Part shown: one piece after another, positions 1 through 6,789 of the stretch
How positions within the stretch are numbered: position 1 is the stretch's first letter
Layout: each line of letters opens with the position of its first letter
NCBI GenBank assembly: GCA_028293825.1
Contig: JAQGNY010000023.1
Span: 1 to 33,698, forward strand
Direction of reading: 5' to 3'
DNA from: Verrucomicrobiaceae bacterium
GTDB taxonomy: Bacteria > Pseudomonadota > Gammaproteobacteria > Pseudomonadales > CAMLJR01
Length of the DNA stretch: 33,698 nucleotides
Translations under genes and position numbers: made by a program
The notes under the pieces: generated by a model
What the model saw: only the letters and a program-made list of their open reading frames with translations
Databases searched by the model: none
Told to the model about the DNA's origin: nothing

Positions 1-67
1 TGAGTAACGCCACGTCGATCACCTCTGTTGCTCCCGCTCAGAATGTGAGCGGAACAGTGTGTAACGT

Positions 68-129
68 GGGTCAAATTTCGATGCAAATAACTAGGCTGCG
101 CGGGTCAGTTTTCGGTGCAACTCAACAGG
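68..129. repeat. Two degenerate 28-bp direct repeats, IS21-like terminal repeats
   Basis: Two copies, 68-95 and 102-129, start 34 bp apart and match at 21 of 28 positions. Both have the pattern GGGTCA-N2-TTTCG-N-TGCAA. IS21-family insertion sequences carry several such degenerate repeats at each end, and I recall this GGGTCA..TTTCG.TGCAA signature from ends lying downstream of istB. The rest of the element would then lie left of the window. No inverted partner was seen inside the window. No gene is supported between 1 and 300. Confidence 0.45.
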
Positions 130-300
130 CAAGATCACAAAAAGTTGCGAATGAGGTTCAGGATCTCGCTCGCCCAGAATTTATGAAAACGTACAATTAT
201 TGAGTGGTATTTCGAATACATCAGGGCTTACACCCTTTAGTCAGAAGGGGATGTCGTCGATTTCAGGGGCGAATAATGCGCTGGAGTCGAATTCTGGAGT

Positions 301-537
301 CTAAGGCGTCAACAAAAAGTGAATCGGCACATTCAGTGCCATGGCGATGCGCTCAATATTATCTAACGAAATGTTCCGTGCCTGCCGTTCAACGTGCGCG
401 ATAAAAGTACGATGTAAACCCACTTCGAACGCAAGGGCCTCTTGAGACCAGCCTCTACTATTGCGCAACCGAATCACATTCGTCGCCAATATGGCGCGCG
501 CAGAGGGTGATGGCGGGTTTGTTGGGGCAGTGGGCAT
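301..537 (-). CDS. Small XRE-family helix-turn-helix regulator
   Basis: This 78-residue protein is essentially one Cro/CI-type HTH domain (about residues 14-76). It has the usual pattern: N-terminal helix (ATNVIRLRNSRGWSQEALA), a recognition helix around HRTFIAHVERQ, and the closing pattern DNIERIAMALNVPIHFLL. Single-domain regulators of this kind act as repressors or controller proteins for mobile elements and RM or toxin modules. It is divergent from the lipoprotein gene to the right, with 280 bp between them. The type IIG enzyme of this window lies more than 6 kb away, so a role as its controller is not supported by position. The target is unknown. The family call is secure; the role is not. 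Confidence 0.85.
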   Translation of the reverse strand: MPTAPTNPPSPSARAILATNVIRLRNSRGWSQEALAFEVGLHRTFIAHVERQARNISLDNIERIAMALNVPIHFLLTP

Positions 538-817
538 GGCCCAGTCTTACTATTTGCTGCTTTTAAATCAGCCGTGTTTAAGTCACAATCGTTACCTGAG
601 AACACTTTTGATTGGCGCAAAATAGTGGCGTTACTGCTCGATCGCTATTTTTTCAGTCGCCTCGAAGGAGCGCCAGTTGGTTCCCGACGGGCTATTTTTT
701 TCGGTACTGCAGAAGCGAGACGCCGCCGTCTGCAATCGAAGAGCGGGATGAATGCAAAACCAATGCTTTGGCAGGCACCAGTGATTGTCATGGATATAAA
801 CAGCTAGGGAGAAGGGA

Positions 818-1852
818 GTGAGACATGCTGCGTGCTTAATCGTAGTTGCCGTTAGCTTAATTTCCGGGTGCGCCACCAAAAAGCTTGATGAGCCAGAATC
901 GTTTTCAGATATCGCCAACGGTAGGTCCAGCCACCCCTATAATCTATTTACACCTGCGCAGGCGCGCAGTTTAGATGTTTACCCACAAATTGCGGCGGCG
1001 GCGAATAAAGTTGCTGTTGCGTTGCCAAACTCTGATCATGGCAGTGTCCAAAATAAGCTGGCAGTGGCTGATCTTGTCAGGGCAGCCATCGTTTTAAATC
1101 CCCTTTTTATTTTTGGGAAAAGCCCCCTTGAGTGCAACTACTGTGCTCGGCTGAACGGCTTGTCAGCTTTAGCAAAATCGGCGCTTGTGTATCCGGGTGT
1201 CGGATACACGAAGACCTGGGAGGCACAGAAAACGCTAGGACAGGTAGTCGATGATGTCTTTGCTGAGTTACAAGCCCAGATGGTTGCCGATGGTTGCACT
1301 AAAGACGTAGATAATCGATCCATTAACGCAGTCGACCCTTTATCTGACGCCAATAATTATTTTATAGCCGCTGTCAAATGCGCAGAACCCACCTCAATAT
1401 CGAAAAACCCACGCTTCATAAATACCTGGTACACCACGACCGTGGGCAAGCAATTTATGGACTGGGATTATAAGTCGCTGGTCGTCACGCGCGATGCCGA
1501 TCGACCAAACGTTTTTCACGCCAGCTTAACCTCAAATTGCTTTTCATTTTTATACAATATGGAGAGCTACGATCAGAAGTACAGCGAGCACTCGTGGTAC
1601 AAAAAGCGATTCGGCCTGCCCCCTACTGTGACAATCGAAGATTACGATGCATGCAGAGTAGGAACTGCTGACGCTTCCAAGCTGGAAGGATGGAGTCGCA
1701 TTGAGACATACATCCAATTTGCTCCGACGATGAAATCTATGTTGCGCGTGACAAGGGGGGATTCATCCACTGATATCCCATCACCAATTCAATCCTTACC
1801 TGAGCTCAACCATATTGCCCACAACACTGCGCTCAGCGACGTCGATCCGTGA
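818..1852 (+). CDS. Hypothetical lipoprotein
   Basis: The protein has 344 residues and starts at GTG 818, preceded by a purine-rich AGGGAGAAGG ribosome binding site. Residues 1-17 form a short signal peptide ending in a lipobox, LISGC, with Cys18 as the predicted lipidation site. The protein should therefore sit on an envelope membrane, probably the outer one because no Asp follows the Cys directly. The mature part has paired cysteines (a CNYC motif near residue 107 and further single Cys), consistent with periplasmic disulfides. I do not recognise a domain. It stands alone: the 280 bp upstream and 283 bp downstream hold no convincing gene. It belongs to the accessory region, so it could be an island-borne exclusion or envelope factor, but nothing in the sequence shows that. 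Confidence 0.75.
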   Translation: MRHAACLIVVAVSLISGCATKKLDEPESFSDIANGRSSHPYNLFTPAQARSLDVYPQIAAAANKVAVALPNSDHGSVQNKLAVADLVRAAIVLNPLFIFGKSPLECNYCARLNGLSALAKSALVYPGVGYTKTWEAQKTLGQVVDDVFAELQAQMVADGCTKDVDNRSINAVDPLSDANNYFIAAVKCAEPTSISKNPRFINTWYTTTVGKQFMDWDYKSLVVTRDADRPNVFHASLTSNCFSFLYNMESYDQKYSEHSWYKKRFGLPPTVTIEDYDACRVGTADASKLEGWSRIETYIQFAPTMKSMLRVTRGDSSTDIPSPIQSLPELNHIAHNTALSDVDP

Positions 1853-2135
1853 CAGCTGCGCACGGCTTAGTAGAGGGCCTCACTGCATTGCGAGTTAATT
1901 CCACCAATATGAGTGAAAAAAACAACTCCATCGAATGTTCGTCGTCACAGCCATATTGGGTCGTCCCTTGATCAACTTGTTCAACAAAATGGCCGAGTTT
2001 TTGCGACGCTCATGTGTGGCCTAATAAGCTGGAATGCTAGCCGATTTGGATGGGGCGTCGGGGGCGATATCGACCGGTCGCGCTGTACTAAAGTCCAGTC
2101 GGTGTCAATTTGCGTGCAGAGAATAAATTTATCTC

Positions 2136-2528
2136 TCATTTCTCTCTGTCCAGCGGTTTAGCGCCCGCGGAGGGCACAAGCTTTAAATGCTGGTCTGGTC
2201 TCAGTTCGCTGAAAATTTTGTCCACAGGTGTCTCAGTGTTAAACAAACCATCTATCAGTGCTGGGAGATCATGTGCGGGCTCGTTAGGGTTCTTGTCGCT
2301 TTGTAGATCAAGGGCCGCGTTGCTTATGGCAATCTCCCTAATGATTTCGTAGTGCGTGATAGTTTTTATATCGGCGATATTGAAGCCGTAATAGGCCAGC
2401 ATGCCTTTGAGCAGTTTTCTTCCTGGCATGGTGAAGCGCAACTGGTTGCCATTTGAGATAAGTACTAAGCCCGTAAGGCGCTCAAGGGCCGGTGGTATGC
2501 CTCCAATTGTTTTGTTTGAGTCGTCCAT
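2136..2528 (-). CDS. Hypothetical protein, 130 aa
   Basis: The 130-residue frame begins at ATG 2528, with GGAG about 9 bases upstream (CGGAGATTGCA). It has no signal peptide or membrane segment. The composition looks like a soluble, mixed alpha protein with a charged, Pro-containing C-terminus (HLKLVPSAGAKPLDREK). The N-terminal half (residues 5-45) has regularly spaced hydrophobics. I do not recognise the family. It is divergent from the 104-aa gene at 2595, with 66 bp between the start codons, so the two may share a control region. The 283 bp on its other side (1853-2135) contain only a weak 82-codon frame that I do not call. Confidence 0.6.
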   Translation of the reverse strand: MDDSNKTIGGIPPALERLTGLVLISNGNQLRFTMPGRKLLKGMLAYYGFNIADIKTITHYEIIREIAISNAALDLQSDKNPNEPAHDLPALIDGLFNTETPVDKIFSELRPDQHLKLVPSAGAKPLDREK

Positions 2529-2594
2529 TGCAATCTCCGATTTTTATTAGCGCTCAAATTAACAAAATCTAGAGAGGTAGATTTTCAGGACAAA

Positions 2595-2909
2595 GTGGGG
2601 GTAATCAAAAAAATCCGATCAGAAAAACAGGGATTTCGCATCATCAGTTCATGGGTATCGCGACCCGGTGCGTTGCTCTTGTATATCAGCAGGGGCGAGG
2701 CTGCTATTTCGATATTTGACTCAACACGACAGCGTAAATTTACGGGGCTATCAGAGAAAGAAATTATGAACGATTTTTTACGTGGGTTTATAAAAGGTGC
2801 CAAGGAAACTCCTAGGGCTTATTTTGCGCCAGCAGTCGCCATTTGGCGACTCTTGATGAGTACTACGAACTCGCTGGTAATCCAACGCAATGTGGAAAAC
2901 AGAGAGTGA
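2595..2909 (+). CDS. Hypothetical protein, 104 aa
   Basis: The 104-residue frame starts at GTG 2595, with a weak TCAGGA Shine-Dalgarno about 5 bases upstream. The first half is predicted beta-rich (GFRIISSWVSRPGALLLYIS). The second half holds a basic and aromatic stretch, FLRGFIKGAKETPRAYFAP, followed by a moderately hydrophobic helix (AVAIWRLLMSTTNSLVI) that could be amphipathic or membrane-associated. I do not recognise the family. It is divergent from the gene ending at 2136, and a promoter region for both could lie in 2529-2594. The call rests on length, start signals and non-random composition only. Confidence 0.5.
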   Translation: MGVIKKIRSEKQGFRIISSWVSRPGALLLYISRGEAAISIFDSTRQRKFTGLSEKEIMNDFLRGFIKGAKETPRAYFAPAVAIWRLLMSTTNSLVIQRNVENRE

Positions 2910-3099
2910 ATTAAATCGTCCAATTCCCTGTCATTGCAAATACGTGCGTGGAGTTTTGTTCGACGTTTTGGCCATGACGCGCCGTGTCATATATCAAAGT
3001 GCTGGTGGGGTTGGGGAGCTCAGTCCTCGCCGATCACAAGATGATATGCAGTCTGTGATTCCCTACTAATTTAACGTTCGCGATAGGGAGGTCGATTTC

Positions 3100-4374
3100 A
3101 TGGTCAGGACTTTATCATTGTGTGCGCTCTTTCTTGTTTTAATCGCTTCTCCAGTAGTTGCTTCGGAGTTAGATGATCTGGCGAAAAAAGCTGAGAGTGG
3201 TGATTTTGTTGCGCAATGGGAGCTAGTGAAGCGCGGGGCCGGTGGCGAAGACGTCCATCAAGATGATGTGAAAATATTTCAGTGGACCCGCCGAGCTGCT
3301 AATAATGCGAATGCAGAAGCACAGTTTTTTCTTGGAAATCTATATATTCATGGCGCCGGGGTTAAGCGCGATGTTAAGCAGGCCGAAAAATGGTTTCGAT
3401 TGGCCGCCGAAAATGGGGACGCGCGGGCGCAAAATAATCTTGGGTTGATGTTTTCCAATGTCGGGCGATCTGATGCAGATGCTCATGTTTTTAGCGATGG
3501 AGCAACGGAAAATTGCAAAGAGGCAGTTAAATGGATGCGTCTTGCTGCGCAACAGGGGATGAGTGTCGCTCAAGAAAATCTCGGAGCTTTTTATTTGGTT
3601 GGGTGTGGCGTGTCCAAGGATTATGACCAAGCAGCTATTTGGTTTAGACGAGCCTCTGAGCAAGGTCAAATGTTTGCTCAGATGAACTTGGGGGATCTGT
3701 ATCGCGATGGTCATGGCGTAACGCAAGATTTTCAAGAGGCGCTCTATTGGTATGGGCTCGCGGCCACTCAGGGTAATAAAAAGGCTACCCGTCGTATAAC
3801 TTGTTTGAGTTTCGACGGGCATGGTCCGCAAACGGATGAGGAGATGTTCCAAGTAATAGTTGAAAATGCAAAGAAGGAATACCTTATTAAGGAGCAGAGA
3901 GCTTTTGGTGATCTTTATTTATTTGGGCAAGAGTGCGTTTCAGTAGATAAAGGAAAAGCGGCAAAATGGTACCGGCGAGCTGCCGAGAATGGGGACATGG
4001 AAGCGCAGTTCACAGTAGGCCGTTTGTACGCGAATGGAGAAGGTGTGAAGCAAGATAGTGGCGAGGCGCTAACTTGGTATCGCCGCGCAGCGAAGCAAGG
4101 GAGTCTAACCGCAAAATCGGCGATAGACCGATTGCATGAGGCGGGTAAAGAGGTCGAGGATCTAATGGCTGCAAAGAAACCCTTGATGTCGGGTAGTGGT
4201 GATCGATTCCCCACGCGTCCCGCAACAGTTCCCGGTCGCGTTTCCTGCAATACACGCTGTGTGAATGCCGAATGCTGGCGCACCTACAATGATGGACAGC
4301 AGGTTCATTTTCATGCGCCACGAAAGTTTGACCCTTTGTCGGGTGAATGGCAATTCGATGCGGGCGGATGCTAG
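3100..4374 (+). CDS. Secreted Sel1-repeat protein with Cys-rich C-terminal domain
   Basis: The protein has 424 residues. ATG 3100 follows a strong AGGGAGGT ribosome binding site. Residues 1-21 are a Sec signal peptide (hydrophobic core LSLCALFLVLIA, cleavage near VVAS). About eight Sel1-like (TPR-related) repeats run from roughly residue 35 to 345, recognisable by AQxxLGxLY..G.GV..D...A..W(F/Y)RRAA..G. The sixth copy is degenerate, and the third carries an insertion. Sel1 repeats build an alpha solenoid for protein binding, often in the periplasm. After a linker, the last about 47 residues form a separate module with four cysteines (CNTRC, ECWR, final GGC). That tail reads like a small zinc or disulfide domain I associate with other secreted proteins of Pseudomonadota. 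Function is unknown beyond protein binding. The visibly lower GC than the chromosomal genes fits recent acquisition. Confidence 0.88.
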   Translation: MVRTLSLCALFLVLIASPVVASELDDLAKKAESGDFVAQWELVKRGAGGEDVHQDDVKIFQWTRRAANNANAEAQFFLGNLYIHGAGVKRDVKQAEKWFRLAAENGDARAQNNLGLMFSNVGRSDADAHVFSDGATENCKEAVKWMRLAAQQGMSVAQENLGAFYLVGCGVSKDYDQAAIWFRRASEQGQMFAQMNLGDLYRDGHGVTQDFQEALYWYGLAATQGNKKATRRITCLSFDGHGPQTDEEMFQVIVENAKKEYLIKEQRAFGDLYLFGQECVSVDKGKAAKWYRRAAENGDMEAQFTVGRLYANGEGVKQDSGEALTWYRRAAKQGSLTAKSAIDRLHEAGKEVEDLMAAKKPLMSGSGDRFPTRPATVPGRVSCNTRCVNAECWRTYNDGQQVHFHAPRKFDPLSGEWQFDAGGC

Positions 4375-4394
4375 CGCGCTTAAAGCTGTCATCG

Positions 4395-4799
4395 CTAAAA
4401 GCTCATATACAAATTACCACCCGCGTCACACGAGTTGTTAACCATAGGCAAACGGGTTGTAGGATTGATCTTGCCTCGCCTATCAAAATAACCACAGCCG
4501 TAATCTTCATCATCCAGTGATTCTGATTCTAGCGTGTATGGAAATTCTGCTACTGCGCCAAAAAGCCCTACGATAAGAATAGCGACTACAGAGCCAAGAA
4601 ATTTGATTGCAGCATAAAGCCATAAAGCTCCCGGATTTTTTTCTGCTGACCATTTGGGATAGGTGCGGACTACATTAGACGGGGCGACAGTAGCGGTCGT
4701 CGGGTTGATCCAGTTAACAATATGACGCGGTGCATTGCGCGCCGCAAAGTTTGAGGGTATCTGACTGCGCCATCTGTGATCGCATGTGCTCGAACGCAT
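4395..4799 (-). CDS. Hypothetical single-span membrane protein
   Basis: This 134-residue frame starts at ATG 4799 behind an excellent Shine-Dalgarno (AAAGGAGATC, 5 bases spacing), which is the main reason to trust it. Residues 1-55 are polar. A hydrophobic segment follows at about 58-85 (LWLYAAIKFLGSVVAILIV and onward). The C-terminal about 48 residues are acidic, with two Cys (YGCGYF, NNSCD). I do not recognise the family. It lies 55 bp downstream of the tyrosine recombinase on the same strand and may be cotranscribed with it, and it converges on the Sel1 gene with a 20-bp gap. An island-specific small membrane protein is the most that can be said. Confidence 0.65.
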   Translation of the reverse strand: MRSSTCDHRWRSQIPSNFAARNAPRHIVNWINPTTATVAPSNVVRTYPKWSAEKNPGALWLYAAIKFLGSVVAILIVGLFGAVAEFPYTLESESLDDEDYGCGYFDRRGKINPTTRLPMVNNSCDAGGNLYMSF

Positions 4800-4854
4800 T
4801 TTTGATCTCCTTTGAGTGCTTTAGGCAAATGCCATATCCTGGATATTCGATTTT

Positions 4855-5799
4855 CTAAATAACTATACGCTCTACTTCACCTAGGTTTATTTGATCGTTG
4901 CGTCGGTCATAAAGGCCTGTGGTACGAGCGCTTTCATGATTTGCCATTTGCTGCGCTATTTCTAGCTTTCCGCCATTACGTAAATACTCGGTAATGCCGA
5001 CAGCTCGGAATGAATGACAGCCGATTTTAGTTTCGATACTGGCCGTTATCGCGCGCCGACCGATCATGCGGTACACATCGGCCTGCAGCATGGGTCGCTC
5101 TGACAATTGATTCGTTCGTCCAATTGCTGTGCGAAACAGAAATTGTTTTCCTTCTGTGCTTTGTGTTTCTTCCATATATACATGTAGGTATTCATCAAGG
5201 ATGTGATGACACGGCATCTCGTGCTGTTTTCCACCTTTTTCATGCAGCCGCACCCAAGTACGACGGCCCTGCATATAAACGTCTTCGATACGCATTTGAA
5301 TTGCGGCGCCGACGCGAGCGAACGTGAAAATCATCAGGCTGATTAACGCCCGATCGCGCAAGCCCACGATTGTGCGCGTATCGATTACATTGAGCAGCGC
5401 GCGCGCTTCGTCGGCCGTTAGCACCGGAGTTTTCCCTTTTTTAACGGAATGCTTAGGGCCGCGAACTGACGCTGCTGGATTGATGTCCATCGCATGGCCC
5501 GCTACCAACCGATCAAAAAGCACCCGTAGTGCAGCTAGGCGCTGCTTCACCGATGGTGCTGACAGATTAAGTTGCTCAATATAAGTAGCTACGTGTAGGG
5601 GGCGAACCTCTCGAAGAGAGCGAATACTTTGCCCATCACACCATTGTGCAAATTCCGCAGACGTCCGCGCATATGCCCGGCGAGTATTTGGATTTCGTAT
5701 ATTCGCTACGAAAAATTCGATGACGCGGTTTTTCGTGGCGTCGTCTGGCGCGTACAACCTCGGTAAGCCGTGACCAACTGAAATTAATTCTCCGTCCAT
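4855..5799 (-). CDS. Tyrosine recombinase / integrase
   Basis: The 314-residue protein has the two-domain layout of phage-type integrases: an N-terminal SAM-like core-binding domain (about 22-105) and a catalytic domain (about 125-314). The catalytic set is complete: Arg162 (FARVGA), Lys188 (HEKGGK), His262 and Arg265 (HSFR), His288 (NHES) and nucleophile Tyr297 (GLYDRR). It cuts and rejoins DNA through a 3'-phosphotyrosine to integrate or excise an element, or to resolve multimers. I chose ATG 5799 because AAGGGG lies 6 bases upstream; a TTG two codons earlier would directly abut that site. The protein resembles stand-alone XerC/D-like recombinases more than lambda integrase, with no extra N-terminal arm-binding domain. 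An inverted repeat at 5824-5841 lies just upstream and may be its operator. Its attachment site is not identified. Confidence 0.9.
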   Translation of the reverse strand: MDGELISVGHGLPRLYAPDDATKNRVIEFFVANIRNPNTRRAYARTSAEFAQWCDGQSIRSLREVRPLHVATYIEQLNLSAPSVKQRLAALRVLFDRLVAGHAMDINPAASVRGPKHSVKKGKTPVLTADEARALLNVIDTRTIVGLRDRALISLMIFTFARVGAAIQMRIEDVYMQGRRTWVRLHEKGGKQHEMPCHHILDEYLHVYMEETQSTEGKQFLFRTAIGRTNQLSERPMLQADVYRMIGRRAITASIETKIGCHSFRAVGITEYLRNGGKLEIAQQMANHESARTTGLYDRRNDQINLGEVERIVI

Positions 5800-5823
5800 T
5801 GGCAACCCCTTCTGTTTTCTGAT

Positions 5824-5841
5824 TGATAACGTCCTTTATCA
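5824..5841. promoter_or_regulatory. Inverted repeat upstream of the tyrosine recombinase
   Basis: A perfect TGATAA / TTATCA pair is separated by 6 bases (CGTCCT) and lies 25 bp upstream of the recombinase start codon. Position and form suit an operator, or a recombinase or excisionase binding site. The assignment is inference from location only. Confidence 0.3.
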
Positions 5842-5933
5842 GTCCCAATCACTTCGCGCTTTTGATGGAGTCATCTAAATGCTCGGATTGAAATCGACTC
5901 ATTAGTTCGTCCGGCCGAAATATTTTTTTCAAA

Positions 5934-5950
5934 TTTAAGTACCTTAAAAG
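5934..5950. promoter_or_regulatory. AT-rich near-palindrome shared with 10345-10361
   Basis: The element TTTAAGTACCTTAAAAG has arms TTTAAG / CTTAAA around TAC. A copy matching 16 of 17 bases lies at 10345-10361, upstream of the replication-type gene. This copy lies between the tyrosine recombinase and the mob-like gene. Two nearly identical palindromes in the two intergenic control regions of the same island suggest a common regulator, though one such match in a window of this size is possible by chance. Confidence 0.35.
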
Positions 5951-6037
5951 TGTGTCTACGAAAATCAATTTATTGATTGAGTATATCGGCGAATAAAAGA
6001 CGCCAAAAAGCGCCCACGCGCAGACTTATTCTGCCTG

Positions 6038-6078
6038 GGCAACGGGCAGGCAACGGGCAGGCAACGGGCAGGCAACGG
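6038..6078. repeat. 11-bp GC-rich tandem repeat, 3.7 copies
   Basis: The unit GGCAACGGGCA is repeated exactly at 6038-6048, 6049-6059 and 6060-6070, with a partial copy at 6071-6078. Diverged copies follow near 6091-6107. A related GGCGGGCAACCGCC element, itself nearly palindromic, lies near 6208-6221. Iteron-like direct repeats are typical of replication origins and transfer origins. The spacing of 11 bp is about one helical turn, so bound proteins would line up on one face. Confidence 0.85.
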
Positions 6079-6257
6079 ATTGGCTGGGGCCGGGCAACGG
6101 GCGGGCATGGGTCAATTAACCGCATCTTCAGGCCAGATGCCGGCCATCGCCCCGCCAAATGTTGGCAGATTAAGTCAAGTCAAAGGCGGGTGCCTGCCAA
6201 TTGCCGGGCGGGCAACCGCCATAAAAGCGGAATTTAATAATAGGTATTTTGCGAAGA

Positions 6258-6288
6258 TTTCCTATAAGGGAAATATCTTTATAGGAAA
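6258..6288. repeat. Inverted repeat directly upstream of the mob-like gene
   Basis: Left arm 6258-6269 (TTTCCTATAAGG) and right arm 6277-6288 (CTTTATAGGAAA) match at 11 of 12 positions around a 7-base spacer. It ends 27 bp before ATG 6316. It could be a relaxosome binding or termination hairpin in an oriT, or an operator controlling the gene. Confidence 0.8.
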
Positions 6289-6315
6289 AAAACTAATCTT
6301 TCAATCGAGGTATTT

Positions 6316-6753
6316 ATGGATAGCGTTTCTTATGAAATTTGTACCCAGATAAAAAATCATCTAAAAAATTTATACGGTCAGGCTGTCGGTTACCAAGCGA
6401 TATACACGGACAAGTTAAATCGCGAGTGTAAGAATCGTAAAGTTTCTCCAAGCGGATTTTTTCCAAGAATCCGTGGTTCGCGCAACGAGGGCTTTTACCT
6501 TTATTGGGATAAGTATTTGGTGCGTAAAGGCAGCACTAAGTTAGAAGGAAAAAGACAACAGCAGTACCGAATCAGCCAGTCGGTGCCAAAGCGAAAAACT
6601 GAGCCGGTTTACCCAGCATCGGTGTTTGTTTCCAGCGGCATTCGCAATTGGGAGTTGGCAATAGTTCTTGAAGCAGAATATGTTTTTGCACCAATTCGTC
6701 GTGAGGCTAACTTTTGGATGAAAAACCTAAATAAGCTTTCGAGGGGTGCTTGA
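6316..6753 (+). CDS. MobI-like conjugative transfer accessory protein (tentative)
   Basis: The 145-residue protein starts at ATG 6316, with GAGG 6 bases upstream. The pattern from residue about 45 reads as an aromatic beta pair (GFYLYWDKYLVRKGS), a variable basic loop, then YPASVF, followed by a helix with WELAIVLEAEYVFAPIRRE and a final amphipathic helix. From memory this order (xWxxYxVxKG ... YPxSxF ... WExxLxxExExxFxxIR) matches the MobI(A/C) family. That family binds oriT and helps the TraI relaxase in SXT/R391 and IncA/C-type transfer. Upstream repeats and an inverted repeat occupy the place where oriT sits in those elements. No relaxase, T4SS or coupling gene is in the window, so transfer would depend on a helper. 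Residual identity is low and I could not run a profile search. Confidence 0.5.
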   Translation: MDSVSYEICTQIKNHLKNLYGQAVGYQAIYTDKLNRECKNRKVSPSGFFPRIRGSRNEGFYLYWDKYLVRKGSTKLEGKRQQQYRISQSVPKRKTEPVYPASVFVSSGIRNWELAIVLEAEYVFAPIRREANFWMKNLNKLSRGA

Positions 6754-6789
6754 CCATACCAACTAGGCCTTGCACGGCAAGAGCTTGTT

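Larger units (their letters stand above)
5960..6315. other. Repeat-rich non-coding region, candidate oriT
   Basis: No credible gene lies here. The region holds 11-bp GC-rich tandem repeats (6038-6078) and further GGGCAACGGGCGGGC-type variants near 6091-6107. A GC-rich imperfect inverted pair of the same motif family lies near 6186-6221, and an AT-rich inverted repeat (6258-6288) ends 27 bp before the mob-like gene. In SXT/R391 elements and IncA/C plasmids, the origin of transfer lies in the non-coding region directly upstream of mobI and contains direct and inverted repeats. The same layout here makes this region the best oriT candidate. It could instead be a replication origin (iterons) or an attachment region. 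Confidence 0.35.

Noticed and set aside
574-807. 77-codon plus-strand frame upstream of the lipoprotein
   Set aside because: It has no Shine-Dalgarno, an erratic composition and overlapping frames in other phases; it does not resemble a protein family.
1913-2161. 82-codon plus-strand frame
   Set aside because: It has a weak start, overlaps the 3' end of the better-supported minus-strand gene at 2136-2528, and its sequence looks random.
5797-5805. TTG start for the tyrosine recombinase two codons upstream
   Set aside because: The AAGGGG ribosome binding site would touch the TTG directly; with ATG 5799 the spacing is normal.
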